Shown piece by piece: positions 8,399 through 16,656 of a stretch of DNA of 47,430 bases. The position numbers were made by a program, and so were the translations under genes. Numbering within the stretch: position 1 is the first letter of the stretch; every line of letters starts with the position of its first letter. The notes beneath the pieces were generated by a model, which was not told where the DNA came from, searched no databases, and worked only from the letters and a program-made list of their open reading frames with translations. Source of the stretch: an uncultured Pelagibacteraceae bacterium (GTDB taxonomy: Bacteria > Pseudomonadota > Alphaproteobacteria > Pelagibacterales > Pelagibacteraceae); NCBI GenBank assembly GCA_902611405.1, contig CACLZL010000009.1:1-47430 (forward strand), read 5' to 3'.

Positions 8399-9226
8399 TT
8401 ACTCTCTTAAAAGATCGTTAACTGATGTTTTTGATCTTGTCTTTTCATCAACTTGTTTAATTATTACTGCACAATACAAAGATGGCGCTTGTGGATTATT
8501 TTTGTCTGGCAAGGATCCTGGAACTACCACTGAATAAGGAGGAATTTTTCCATAAGTTATTTCACCAGTTTTTCTATTAACAATTTTTGTTGATTGTCCA
8601 ATATACATTCCCATACTCAGAACAGAGCCTTCTCCAACTATTACACCTTCTACTACTTCAGACATTGCGCCAACAAAAACATTATCTTCAATAATTGTTG
8701 GCAATGCTTGAGCAGGTTCCAAAACTCCACCAATTCCTGAGCCTGCAGAGATATGACAATTTTTTCCTATTTGAGAGCATGACCCAGCCCTTGAAAAAGT
8801 GTCTAACATAGTTCCTTCATCCACATATGCACCTATGTTTATATAACAAGGCATTAAAACAGCATTCTTTCCAATAAAAGACCCTGGACGAACGGGACTA
8901 TTAGGTGTCATACGAAAACCAGCTGCTTCATGCTGTTCCTTTGTCCAGCCTGCGGTTTTTCCTTTTAATAAATGAGCTTTGTCATACCAACTACTGTATG
9001 GGCCGTTTAAATTTTCCATTGGATAAATTCTGAAACTTAACATGATAGCTTTTTTAAGATGTTGATGAGTAATCCATTCACCATTAATCTTTTCAGCAAC
9101 CCTTGATTTTCCACTATCCAAATCACTGATTACTTGATTAATGGCGTCCTTTAATGACTGATCTGAATTTTGATTTACTTGGCCTTTATTTTCCCAAGCT
9201 TCATTTATAATTTTTTCAATACTCAT
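8399..9226 (-). CDS. dapD: 2,3,4,5-tetrahydropyridine-2,6-dicarboxylate N-succinyltransferase
   Basis: Adds succinyl from succinyl-CoA to tetrahydrodipicolinate. The 275-residue protein has the family length and a left-handed beta-helix made of hexapeptide repeats between about residues 100 and 220 (for example IGKNAVLMPCYINIGAYV). The tail ends in VNDLLRE. It lies 5 nt downstream of the HAD phosphatase gene and 2 nt upstream of dapE, so all are clearly one transcription unit. Confidence 0.96.
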   Translation of the reverse strand: MSIEKIINEAWENKGQVNQNSDQSLKDAINQVISDLDSGKSRVAEKINGEWITHQHLKKAIMLSFRIYPMENLNGPYSSWYDKAHLLKGKTAGWTKEQHEAAGFRMTPNSPVRPGSFIGKNAVLMPCYINIGAYVDEGTMLDTFSRAGSCSQIGKNCHISAGSGIGGVLEPAQALPTIIEDNVFVGAMSEVVEGVIVGEGSVLSMGMYIGQSTKIVNRKTGEITYGKIPPYSVVVPGSLPDKNNPQAPSLYCAVIIKQVDEKTRSKTSVNDLLRE

Positions 9227-9231
9227 AATTT

Positions 9232-9903
9232 TTATGAGTTTTTTAATAACCTTATTTCTTTTAAAAATAAAGAAAGATTTTCTATTTTGTAATCAATATA
9301 TTCTTTATCAGACTCTTTTTTACCCCAGTATTCATCATTGATTAACCAAACTGTTTTTGCTCCTCTTTCTTTTCCAATTGATAAGTTTTTTGCAATATCT
9401 TCAATGTAAAGTGTCTCAGCTGGATCGATTTGAAATTTTTTGACCATAAGATCAAATGCTTTTGCCTCAGGTTTTGGGCTGTATTCAGCATCAACAATAT
9501 CAAATACTCCATCAAATTGATCTTCAATTCCTAAGTGTGTAGTGATATTTTTAACATGTTCTTTGCTACCATTTGTGAATACAAATTTGTTTAGATTAAT
9601 ATTTTCTAGCTCATTCCTTAAAGCAGTATCTTTTTCTAAAAAATCTAAATTAATATCATGCACGTAGTCTAAAAATTCTCTTGGAGGTATACCGTGATGT
9701 ATCATTAAACCATTAAGACTAGTGTTATATTTATGAAAATAATTTGTTTGTAATTCTTTTGCCTCTTTTAAATCTACATTTAATTTATTTGAAATATATT
9801 GAGTCATTTTTTTACTTACTTGACCAAATACTCCTTCAAGATCACTGTAGAGCACCCCATCACAATCAAATAATAAATTTTTTATATTCTTTAATTCTTT
9901 CAT
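9232..9903 (-). CDS. HAD-family pyrimidine 5'-nucleotidase-like phosphatase
   Basis: A 223-residue haloacid-dehalogenase phosphatase. Motif I is LLFDCDGVLYSD (nucleophile and acid-base aspartates, about residues 12-15), motif II VFTNGS, motif III lysine in SPKPEAKAF, and motif IV IEDIAKN. The arrangement and the helical cap resemble the Sdt1 / pyrimidine 5'-nucleotidase subgroup, which commonly sits beside argB and dapD in alphaproteobacteria. The substrate is inferred from this resemblance only. The start ATG overlaps the argB stop by four bases. Confidence 0.85.
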   Translation of the reverse strand: MKELKNIKNLLFDCDGVLYSDLEGVFGQVSKKMTQYISNKLNVDLKEAKELQTNYFHKYNTSLNGLMIHHGIPPREFLDYVHDINLDFLEKDTALRNELENINLNKFVFTNGSKEHVKNITTHLGIEDQFDGVFDIVDAEYSPKPEAKAFDLMVKKFQIDPAETLYIEDIAKNLSIGKERGAKTVWLINDEYWGKKESDKEYIDYKIENLSLFLKEIRLLKNS

Positions 9904-10748
9904 TGTCTTATTAGGGTACCTGAACCCTTGTCAGAGAATATTTCCCATAAACATGAATGTGGTTTTGTGCCATTGATTATACCAACTGCTGTTACACCAT
10001 TATTTACTGCATCTAAGCACGCATTTATTTTAGGTATCATGCCCTCTGTAATAATTTTATCTTTAATCATTTTCATAATCTCAGATGAAGAAATTTCTTC
10101 TATTAATTTTTTATTTTTATCTAGAACACCATCCACATTCGTCATCAACAAAAGTCTTCTTGATTTTAAAGATTTTGCTATGGCCATTGCGGCAGTATCT
10201 CCATTAATATTATATGTTTGATTTTCTTTACCTAATCCTAATGGTGAAATTATAGGAATTTTATTTTGATTAATTATATTTAATATTAGTTCATTATTTA
10301 TTTCATTTGGCATTCCTACAAATCCTAGCTCCTCTGTTTCTGGTATAATTTTTATAACATTATTTTTTTTTGTATGAACAGAGATTGCTTCTGTTCCTTT
10401 TTCTTTTAAGGAACTAACAATATCATCATTAAAATCAATTAAAACAGTTTCAACAATATTAATTATATTTTTATCAGTAACTCTTAGTCCTCTAATAAAT
10501 TTTGATTGAATATTTGATTTATCTAGTTCTCTTTTAATTCTAGGTCCACCACCATGAATTACAACGGTTGCAAGGCCCAATTTATTTAAAACACTAAGAT
10601 CAGTTATAAAGTTATTAAATACGTTCCTATCAATTAAAACGTTTCCACCATATTTAATTACTATTAAATCATTTTTGTATTTTTCAATATATTTAGTTAC
10701 TTCATTAATTGGTGGCCCATCTTTAGGTAATATCTTTTCAAGGTCCAT
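9900..10748 (-). CDS. argB: Acetylglutamate kinase
   Basis: Phosphorylates N-acetylglutamate, the second step of arginine synthesis. The 282-residue product has the amino-acid-kinase motifs KYGGNVL (phosphate lysine, about residue 34), VIHGGGPRI, the arginine-rich FIRGLRVTD substrate segment, INGDTAAMAIA and TNVDGVLD. It lies 14 nt downstream of yidC and is coupled by ATGA overlap to the HAD gene. argD and argF of the same pathway occur elsewhere in this window. The ribosome-assembly GTPase gene engB, often found between yidC and argB in this group, is not present here. Confidence 0.96.
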   Translation of the reverse strand: MDLEKILPKDGPPINEVTKYIEKYKNDLIVIKYGGNVLIDRNVFNNFITDLSVLNKLGLATVVIHGGGPRIKRELDKSNIQSKFIRGLRVTDKNIINIVETVLIDFNDDIVSSLKEKGTEAISVHTKKNNVIKIIPETEELGFVGMPNEINNELILNIINQNKIPIISPLGLGKENQTYNINGDTAAMAIAKSLKSRRLLLMTNVDGVLDKNKKLIEEISSSEIMKMIKDKIITEGMIPKINACLDAVNNGVTAVGIINGTKPHSCLWEIFSDKGSGTLIRQ

Positions 10749-10762
10749 TTATTATTTTTTAA

Positions 10763-12442
10763 TTAGGTTGCAGTTTTAACTGTTGTACGTTTCATTATCA
10801 CAACCTGCTGAGCCATTGTTAAAATATTATTTACCGTCCAATAAATAACTAATCCACTTGGGAATGGTGCAAGTATTACTGTTAAAAATAGAGGAAAGAA
10901 CTGAAAAATACGCTGCTGCATTTTATCAGTAGGTGCCGGATTTAACTTTTGTTGTAACCACATACTGACCCCCATAGCGACAGGCCACGCTCCTATCACA
11001 AGGAAACCTGGAACTTCAAAAGGTAGCAATCCAAATAAATTGAATATGGAAGTTGGATCCCTGGCGCTGAGGTCTTCAATCCAACCATAGAAAGGCATGT
11101 GACGCATTTCTATTGTTACAAATAATACCTTGTATAAAGCAAAGAATACAGGGATCTGGACGAGGATGGGCAAGCAACCACTCATAGGATTTACTTTTTC
11201 TTTTTTATAAAGAGCCATCATTGCTTGTTGCAATTTCATTTTATCATCCTTATGCACCTCTTTAAGTCTTACCATCTCAGGCTGTAATTGTTTCATCTTA
11301 GCCATACTTCTAAAAGAGAAATTAGCTAAAGGAAAAAATGCTACACGAATACAAACAGTAACTGCAATAATTGCTAATCCGTAATTACCAAATATTTTGA
11401 AGAAATACTCTAAAGCAGTGAACAAGGGACGAGTCAAAAAGTACAGAAAGCCCCAGTCAATTGTTAAATCAAATTTATCAATTTTTAAAGACTCTGCGTA
11501 TCCATCAATCACATCAACTCGTTTTGCAGCTACAATTACTTGCAAGTTTTCCTCTATAGAGGAGTTACCAGTCAACTCTAATGGTTCTGTTGTAACAAAG
11601 TTTATTCTGTACTTGTTCTTATAATCCATTGTAGTTTTGAATTCTTTTTCTCTTGGCGGAATAAGTGTTGATATGTAATATTTATCTCCTATTCCCAACC
11701 ATCCTTTTTGTGCAGTTCTAGAGAACTTTTTCTCTTCAATATCGTCGTAATCTTCCTCAATTAATTCTTCATCTAATGTAGCGATAGGGCCTTCATGAAG
11801 AATGTAAAAATCACTTAAACCTTCTGGGATTTGATTTCTTATAATTTGTCCATATGAATAGAAGTCATAGTTTTTATCTGTAGAATTTATAACTCTTTGT
11901 TTTATCGTAAATAAAAATTTATCGTCTAAAGCAATTTCTTTTTCAAAGGTGATCCCTTGATCATTTGTCCAACTAAGTTTTATAGGAGATTGATCAGTTA
12001 ATTTATTATTTTCAGAAACTGACCAAATTGAATCTGCATTTGGAATATCAATATTTTTATCAGTAGTAATAAAACCACTTTCTATTACATATCCTTCTTT
12101 AGAACTTCGTGGTGCAAGAAATTTTACTTTTTCATCACTTTCTAAACTGACATTGTATTCTTTGAAGGTAAGATCATCAATTGCAGCTCCTTTTAAAGAA
12201 ATAGATCCAACAATACTTTGGTTTTCAAATAAAACTCTATCACTTTCTCTCAAAGCATCTTCTCTTGAAATTTCAGCTAAATTTTCTTTTTGATCTAAAC
12301 TAGGAGCATCTGAGTTTTGTTCAGTTTTATTTTGTTCAGCTAAATTTTCTTTCGTTACCGGTGGTGGTGCGAAGAAAAGTGAATATAATATGATCACTGC
12401 AGCTGATAAACTTATGGCTGCTATAATATTACGAGTTTCCAA
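10763..12442 (-). CDS. yidC: Membrane protein insertase YidC
   Basis: Inserts and folds proteins in the inner membrane, with or without SecYEG. I place the start at a TTG at 12442 because an AGGAG ribosome-binding sequence lies about 8 nt upstream and the protein then begins [13 protein letters not shown], as in other YidC proteins. It is 559 residues. The first transmembrane segment spans about residues 5-22, a large periplasmic domain extends to about residue 340, and the conserved five-helix core follows, with the cytoplasmic [23 protein letters not shown] motif. The start overlaps yidD by 14 nt. Confidence 0.96.
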   Translation of the reverse strand: METRNIIAAISLSAAVIILYSLFFAPPPVTKENLAEQNKTEQNSDAPSLDQKENLAEISREDALRESDRVLFENQSIVGSISLKGAAIDDLTFKEYNVSLESDEKVKFLAPRSSKEGYVIESGFITTDKNIDIPNADSIWSVSENNKLTDQSPIKLSWTNDQGITFEKEIALDDKFLFTIKQRVINSTDKNYDFYSYGQIIRNQIPEGLSDFYILHEGPIATLDEELIEEDYDDIEEKKFSRTAQKGWLGIGDKYYISTLIPPREKEFKTTMDYKNKYRINFVTTEPLELTGNSSIEENLQVIVAAKRVDVIDGYAESLKIDKFDLTIDWGFLYFLTRPLFTALEYFFKIFGNYGLAIIAVTVCIRVAFFPLANFSFRSMAKMKQLQPEMVRLKEVHKDDKMKLQQAMMALYKKEKVNPMSGCLPILVQIPVFFALYKVLFVTIEMRHMPFYGWIEDLSARDPTSIFNLFGLLPFEVPGFLVIGAWPVAMGVSMWLQQKLNPAPTDKMQQRIFQFFPLFLTVILAPFPSGLVIYWTVNNILTMAQQVVIMKRTTVKTAT

Positions 12443-12680
12443 TTTTTTTCTCCTTTGCTTCTTTTTTAACTGGATCAAAACCACCACTTCCCCAAGGATG
12501 GCAAGATAAAATTCTTTTTATACTCATGTATAAGCCTTTAAAAAAACCGTATTCTTTTAAAGCATCAATACTGTATTCAGAACATGTTGGTAAGTATCTA
12601 CAAGAATGACCTAATAATGGACTAATCAAAAACTTATAACCTTTGATTAGTTTAATTAAAATTAAAGTAAAAATATTCAT
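12429..12680 (-). CDS. yidD: Membrane protein insertion efficiency factor YidD
   Basis: A small 83-residue protein that associates with the inner face of the membrane and assists YidC-dependent insertion. It has the full family core: [20 protein letters not shown] with its cysteines (residues 14-33), then [12 protein letters not shown] and the terminal [11 protein letters not shown]. It sits between rnpA, with which it shares a base, and yidC, the standard rpmH-rnpA-yidD-yidC order. Confidence 0.95.
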   Translation of the reverse strand: MNIFTLILIKLIKGYKFLISPLLGHSCRYLPTCSEYSIDALKEYGFFKGLYMSIKRILSCHPWGSGGFDPVKKEAKEKKIGNS

Positions 12681-13021
12681 TATCTTATTTTTTCAAAATC
12701 ACGAAAAATAGTTTCTTTTATAATTTTGTATTCATTATTTAACATAGAAGACTTGGCGATAACAAGAAATGAATAGTTAAAGTTTATTGATATATTTTTA
12801 ACAGCATCATTCATAATGTTCCTTAACCTTCTTTTTATTTTATTTCTTTTTACTGCATTACCAATTTTTTTTTTTGTTACAAAACTAATATTTAATCTTT
12901 TTTCATTCTTATTTATTAATTTACCAAAAAATATAGTGACATACTTATTAGTGATTTTCTTTTGTTTTAGTAAATTTTTAAATTCTTCGTTTTTTGAAAG
13001 AGCAAGTATTTTGCTTTTCAT
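12680..13021 (-). CDS. rnpA: Ribonuclease P protein component
   Basis: Protein subunit of RNase P, which matures tRNA 5' ends. From ATG 13021 the product has 113 residues and starts [18 protein letters not shown]. The family core is the basic RNR-type helix [11 protein letters not shown] (about residues 64-74). The open frame extends upstream, but that part lies over rpmH and is rejected. The start is four bases after the rpmH stop. Confidence 0.93.
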   Translation of the reverse strand: MKSKILALSKNEEFKNLLKQKKITNKYVTIFFGKLINKNEKRLNISFVTKKKIGNAVKRNKIKRRLRNIMNDAVKNISINFNYSFLVIAKSSMLNNEYKIIKETIFRDFEKIR

Positions 13022-13025
13022 TAGC

Positions 13026-13166
13026 TTATACTGACACTGTAAGTGATTTTCTGCCTCTTGCTCTTCTTCTAGCCAAAAGTTTTTTACCACCTTTAGTTTT
13101 CATTTTTGATCGAAAACCGTGTTTACGAGCTCTTTTTTTGTTTGAGGGTTGATAAGTTCTTTTCAT
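13026..13166 (-). CDS. rpmH: 50S ribosomal protein bL34
   Basis: Read directly from the complement strand. A 46-residue, very basic protein begins [18 protein letters not shown], contains [20 protein letters not shown] and ends SLTVSV before TAA at 13026-13028. This is unmistakably ribosomal protein L34, with a slightly extended C-terminus. It heads the rpmH-rnpA-yidD-yidC unit. No convincing Shine-Dalgarno sequence precedes its ATG. Confidence 0.97.
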   Translation of the reverse strand: MKRTYQPSNKKRARKHGFRSKMKTKGGKKLLARRRARGRKSLTVSV

Positions 13167-13204
13167 ATTTAGATTTGATTAAGTTTTTTAATAATTTTTG
13201 CCTC

Positions 13205-13232
13205 TTTATATTAGTAATAATTAAAATAGCAA
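13205..13232 (-). promoter_or_regulatory. Candidate promoter for rpmH-rnpA-yidD-yidC
   Basis: Read on the minus strand, TTGCTA (13232-13227), a 16-nt spacer and TATAAA (13210-13205) form a sigma70-like promoter. It would place the transcript start about 13198, giving a leader of roughly 30 nt to the rpmH ATG. In such AT-rich DNA, TATAAA-like words are common, so this is tentative. Confidence 0.4.
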
Positions 13233-13264
13233 ATAGAAGATTTAGCATTAAAATAACAAGAATC

Positions 13265-13987
13265 ATGGAAAATACAAAAAAAATTAAATTATTTATTGGG
13301 TTATCTTATTTATTAATTCTTAGTTTGTTTTTGTATTTCTTTTTTTCAAAATTTAGCCTAGCGGAAATAACATCCTATGATTTTTTAAGAAACAATAGAA
13401 CTTATTTTATGGAACTTAAAAATTCTAATATTTTTTTAGTATTAATCACATTCTTGGTATTAACTATATTATGGGTTTTCCCTTTTTTAGGATTTGGATC
13501 TCCAGTAGTTTTATTAGCAGGTTTTATTTTTGGGAAATGGATAGGAACTATCATTGCAGTTTTTGGTTTAACTATTGGTGCAACCTTTTTATATATTTTT
13601 GGAAATTTTTTTTTAAAAAATTTTATTAGAGAAAAATTCTTAAATAAATATAAAAATCTCGAATCTAAATTTAAAAAATCAGAATTTATTTTTTTGTTTA
13701 TTTATCGTTTGGTTGGGGGAATTCCTTGGCAAATTCAATGTTTATTGCCAACTCTTTTTGATGTAAAACTAAGAAATTATTTCTTTTCAACACTTTTAGG
13801 AATTACCCCGGGTGTTTTCTTGATTTCATCCATAGGCAGTGGATTAGAAAAAATTGTCGATTTAAATACAAATGTTCCTAATATTGCAGATATAATTTTT
13901 TCAAAAGATATATATATCCCTGCGTTAGCTTTTTTTGGACTTGTTTGTTCAACAATTATTTTAAGAAAATTTTTTTTTAGAGACTAA
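13265..13987 (+). CDS. TVP38/TMEM64 (VTT/DedA-like) membrane protein
   Basis: A 240-residue inner-membrane protein. From the chosen ATG at 13265 there are about five to six hydrophobic stretches. The VTT-domain core is GSPVVLLAGFIFGKW, a glycine-rich IAVFGLTIGATFLYIFG, then the re-entrant FIYRLVGGIPWQIQCLLP and FSTLLGITPGVFLISSIGSG. The family includes DedA-type lipid flippases or scramblases, and the transported lipid is not predictable here. The open frame runs 53 codons further upstream, over rpmH on the other strand, and those codons are rejected. Its stop codon directly abuts the 3' CCA end of the convergent tRNA-Thr gene. Confidence 0.85.
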   Translation: MENTKKIKLFIGLSYLLILSLFLYFFFSKFSLAEITSYDFLRNNRTYFMELKNSNIFLVLITFLVLTILWVFPFLGFGSPVVLLAGFIFGKWIGTIIAVFGLTIGATFLYIFGNFFLKNFIREKFLNKYKNLESKFKKSEFIFLFIYRLVGGIPWQIQCLLPTLFDVKLRNYFFSTLLGITPGVFLISSIGSGLEKIVDLNTNVPNIADIIFSKDIYIPALAFFGLVCSTIILRKFFFRD

Positions 13988-14061
13988 TGGTGCTCCCACC
14001 CTGTACTGACCAGGGAATTAGTCATTACCAATGACTTGTTATACCATTTAACTACAGGAGC
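13988..14061 (-). tRNA. tRNA-Thr (GGT anticodon)
   Basis: On the minus strand a full cloverleaf can be drawn: acceptor GCTCCTG/TGGGAGC with A73 and encoded CCA, a 4-bp D stem GTTA/TAAC with loop AATGGTA, an anticodon stem AGTCA/TGACT with loop TTGGTAA (anticodon GGT, reading ACC/ACU), a variable region AATT and a T stem CCCTG/CAGGG. The T-loop reads GTCAGTA instead of the usual TTCRANN, so positions 54 and 58 are both G. All stems are intact, so I call a functional gene with an unusual T-loop. The CCA end abuts the stop codon of the opposite-strand membrane gene. Confidence 0.92.
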
Positions 14062-14161
14062 TTAGAAACAATTTGTATTTTACTGATAATAAAGCATTTT
14101 TTTCAAATTATTGCCTTAATTTTTTTGTTATAATGATTTATATCTGTTTGAAGGAAATGTT

Positions 14162-14362
14162 ATGGGAATTCATTACGACTATAAATCAACTAAAGGTAAT
14201 AAGCTTATGGAAAAGCAAGCCAAAAGAGAGAAAAAGCTTGCAGAGAAAAAAGCTAAACGTTTAGCAAAAGAAGGCCAAAAAAAAGAAGAAAATAAAACAC
14301 CCGTATTAGATCCAAATAAACCAATTTCCTTGGATTTTTTGACTAACCCAAATAAGGAATGA
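14162..14362 (+). CDS. Small charged protein, unknown function
   Basis: A 66-residue hydrophilic protein beginning MGIHYDYKSTKGNKLMEKQA, followed by a Lys/Ala/Glu-rich stretch (about residues 16-45) likely to be one long basic helix or coiled coil, and a tail with PVLDPNKPISLDFL. I do not recognise it. A good ribosome-binding sequence (GAAGGAA) lies just ahead of the ATG, and a TATAAT at 14129-14134 could be its -10 box. It overlaps the next small ORF by four bases (ATGA), and it leads into dcd-murA. Confidence 0.75.
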   Translation: MGIHYDYKSTKGNKLMEKQAKREKKLAEKKAKRLAKEGQKKEENKTPVLDPNKPISLDFLTNPNKE

Positions 14363-14469
14363 GTTCAAAAGATAAAAACGAGCGCTTAAGTTTAGCGTTA
14401 AAAAAAAATTTAAGAAAAAGAAAAGTTTTTCAAAAAAAAATAAAAAAAAAAAATGATACTAAACGATAA
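14359..14469 (+). CDS. Very small basic protein, unknown function
   Basis: A 36-residue ORF read from the ATGA overlap with the previous gene to TAA at 14467-14469. The translation starts MSSKDKNERLSLALKKNL and continues with an Arg/Lys-rich end (RKRKVFQKK, then a lysine run). It resembles the tiny Arg-rich proteins with a SxALRANLRRRK-type core found in many alphaproteobacteria, but this is recalled by eye. Its last 17 nt overlap dcd. The overlap at both ends supports real translation. Much of the second half is poly-A, so chance is possible. Confidence 0.5.
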   Translation: MSSKDKNERLSLALKKNLRKRKVFQKKIKKKNDTKR

Positions 14470-15004
14470 GCAAATAATAAAATTAGCTGAGGAGCAAGAA
14501 ATGATTAGTCCTTTTGTCAATAAAAGTATAGCTAATGGTATCAGCCATGGAATCAACCCTTTTGGTTACGACCTTCGATGTGGTTCTGAATTTAAAATTT
14601 TTACTAATATTAAAGGAGCAACTGCTGACCCAAAAAATTTCAGTGAAGATAACTTTATTACTGTGAAAGATGAAGACTCAATTTTAATTCCACCAAACTC
14701 TTTTGCACTTGCCTCAAGTCTTGAATATTTTAAGATGCCAAGAAATGTTACTGGGCTAGTTACTGCAAAATCAACTTATGCAAGATGTGGTTTGGGCGTA
14801 CCCCCAACTGTTCTTGAAGCAGGATGGTCTGGTGTACTGGTGCTCGAATTTTCGAACCATACAAGTAATTCCATAAGGTTATATGCCAATAGTGGAGCGG
14901 CCCAGATACTATTTTTTCAAGGTGAACAACCAGAAGTTTCTTATGCAGACAGAAACGGAAAATATAATTTTCAGACAGGAATCACTTTAGCAAAATCAAA
15001 ATAG
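14453..15004 (+). CDS. dcd: dCTP deaminase
   Basis: Deaminates dCTP to dUTP, feeding dTMP synthesis. The 183-residue product has the family length and motifs: NPFGYDLRCGSEF (about residues 35-47), GLVTAKSTYARCGL with the phosphate-binding serine and arginine (about 100-113), the catalytic glutamate in VLEAGWSGVLVLEFSN, and SGAAQILFF. Trimeric dUTPase-like fold. It is followed 3 nt later by murA. Confidence 0.96.
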   Translation: MILNDKQIIKLAEEQEMISPFVNKSIANGISHGINPFGYDLRCGSEFKIFTNIKGATADPKNFSEDNFITVKDEDSILIPPNSFALASSLEYFKMPRNVTGLVTAKSTYARCGLGVPPTVLEAGWSGVLVLEFSNHTSNSIRLYANSGAAQILFFQGEQPEVSYADRNGKYNFQTGITLAKSK

Positions 15005-15007
15005 TTT

Positions 15008-16267
15008 ATGGATAAATTTTTGATTAATGGTCCTTGCAAAATCAAGGGCAATGTTTCAATTTCAGGTTCTAAGAATGCATCACTGCCGATATTAGCAGCA
15101 ACATTATTATTTGATCAGCCAGTAATTATTAAAAACTTACCAAGAGTAAGAGACATTAATACAATGCTGAATTTATTAAAATCTCTTGGTTCCAAAATAA
15201 TTTTATCAAGAGATAAAAAAACAGCAAAAATTTTTAATAAAAAAAATATGAAAACTTTTGCTAGTTATTCTTTAGTAAAAACAATGAGAGGATCTATTTT
15301 AGTCTTGGGTCCATTAATTTCAAAATACCACAGATCAAAAATTTCTTTACCTGGTGGGTGTTTAATTGGTGCAAGGCCAATTAATTATCATTTAACAGCA
15401 TTAAAAAAACTAGGTATGAAATATAAATTAAAAGATGGTTATATTTTGGCAACATCAAAAGGTAAGCTTAAAGGTACGATTATAAATTTTCCAAAGATAA
15501 GCGTAGGAGCAACAGAAAATTCTATAATTGCAGCATGTTTAGCAAAGGGCAAAACTATTTTAAAAAATTGTGCAATAGAACCTGAGATTAAAGATCTTAC
15601 AAATTTTTTAAATAATGCAGGAGCAAAAATTAAATGGTCAGGAAGAACATGTAAAATTATAGGAGTTAATTTTTTAAATAAGACTGAGTATGCTGTAATG
15701 AGTGATAGAATAGAGGCAGGTACTTTTTGTGTAGCCGCTACACTTGCAAAAGGTAATTTAAAAATAAAAAATTTAAATCCTAAAGTTATTAGAACTGAAA
15801 TAAATTTATTAAAAAAAGTTGGTGCTAAAATTAAAACTTGCCAAAATGAGATTTTAGTTAAGGGACCCGAAAAGATAAAATCAATAAAAAGTATTAAAAC
15901 TAAAGAGTTTCCAGGTATTCCTACAGACCTTCAAGCACAATTAATGGTTCTAATGTGTAAAGCAACAGGAAAAAGTTCAATTACTGAAAGTATTTTTGAA
16001 AATAGATTTATGCATGTCGCGGAACTGCAAAGACTCGGGGCTAAAATAATTGTTAAGAACAACACTGCGATAATTGAGGGAAAAACTAAATTTGTTGGCG
16101 CAGAGTTGATGTCAAGCGATTTAAGAGCTTCAGTAGCACTAGTATTAGCAGCAATAGTTTCTAAAGGTAAATCATATATTAATAGAATTTATCATTTAGA
16201 TAGAGGTTACGAAAAAATTGAAAATAAATTAAAAAAAATTGGTGTTAAAATTAAGAGATTAAAGTAG
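15008..16267 (+). CDS. murA: UDP-N-acetylglucosamine 1-carboxyvinyltransferase
   Basis: First committed step of peptidoglycan synthesis: transfer of enolpyruvate from PEP to UDP-GlcNAc. The 419-residue product has the EPSP-synthase fold with the substrate lysine and asparagine in SGSKNASLPILAA (residues 20-32), the catalytic cysteine in LPGGCLIGARPI (about residue 117, the fosfomycin target), and the aspartate in IPTDLQAQ. The gene overlaps the GTG start of the DUF2948 gene by one base. The murA-DUF2948-hisD order is typical of alphaproteobacteria. Confidence 0.96.
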   Translation: MDKFLINGPCKIKGNVSISGSKNASLPILAATLLFDQPVIIKNLPRVRDINTMLNLLKSLGSKIILSRDKKTAKIFNKKNMKTFASYSLVKTMRGSILVLGPLISKYHRSKISLPGGCLIGARPINYHLTALKKLGMKYKLKDGYILATSKGKLKGTIINFPKISVGATENSIIAACLAKGKTILKNCAIEPEIKDLTNFLNNAGAKIKWSGRTCKIIGVNFLNKTEYAVMSDRIEAGTFCVAATLAKGNLKIKNLNPKVIRTEINLLKKVGAKIKTCQNEILVKGPEKIKSIKSIKTKEFPGIPTDLQAQLMVLMCKATGKSSITESIFENRFMHVAELQRLGAKIIVKNNTAIIEGKTKFVGAELMSSDLRASVALVLAAIVSKGKSYINRIYHLDRGYEKIENKLKKIGVKIKRLK

Positions 16268-16656
16268 TGAAATATTTAGCAAAAATAATAGCAAGCGACC
16301 AAGAGGGATTGCAAATGATTTCAGCCTGCAGTTCTGGAGCCAAAGTTAAAGTTTCTGATATAAAATATCTCTCATCAAATAAGGTCTTTTTATTATCAAT
16401 AGAAAGAACTAAAGTTGAAACCAATCAGAAAGATAAAAAAATTAAGAGTATTTGTAGGTTTGATTTTGTTGACAAAGTAAGATCAAAGAATATTGATCAA
16501 TCAAATCATGAAATAGTATTAGAACTGATAACAATAGATTATTTGAAAAATAATGATGATTATGAAATAAATATTATATTTAATAATAATGCTCATATAG
16601 CTCTGACAACAGAAACCATTGAAGCAATACTAGAAGATCAAAGTGAAATAAAGTGA
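16267..16656 (+). CDS. DUF2948 family protein
   Basis: A 129-residue protein of unknown biochemical role, recognised by its start KYLAKIIASDQEGLQMISAC and by its position between murA and hisD, where DUF2948 proteins sit in alphaproteobacteria. It starts with GTG overlapping the murA stop. The C-terminus has HIALTTETIEAILED, which matches the family's end. No catalytic motif is visible. Confidence 0.85.
   Translation: MKYLAKIIASDQEGLQMISACSSGAKVKVSDIKYLSSNKVFLLSIERTKVETNQKDKKIKSICRFDFVDKVRSKNIDQSNHEIVLELITIDYLKNNDDYEINIIFNNNAHIALTTETIEAILEDQSEIK

Noticed and set aside
13022..13090. N-terminal extension of rnpA
   Set aside because: These codons overlap rpmH in another frame, and the product from 13021 has the normal RnpA length.
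13106..13264. N-terminal extension of the TVP38 membrane protein
   Set aside because: It covers rpmH on the opposite strand and the probable rpmH promoter; a good start with a normal first transmembrane segment exists at 13265.
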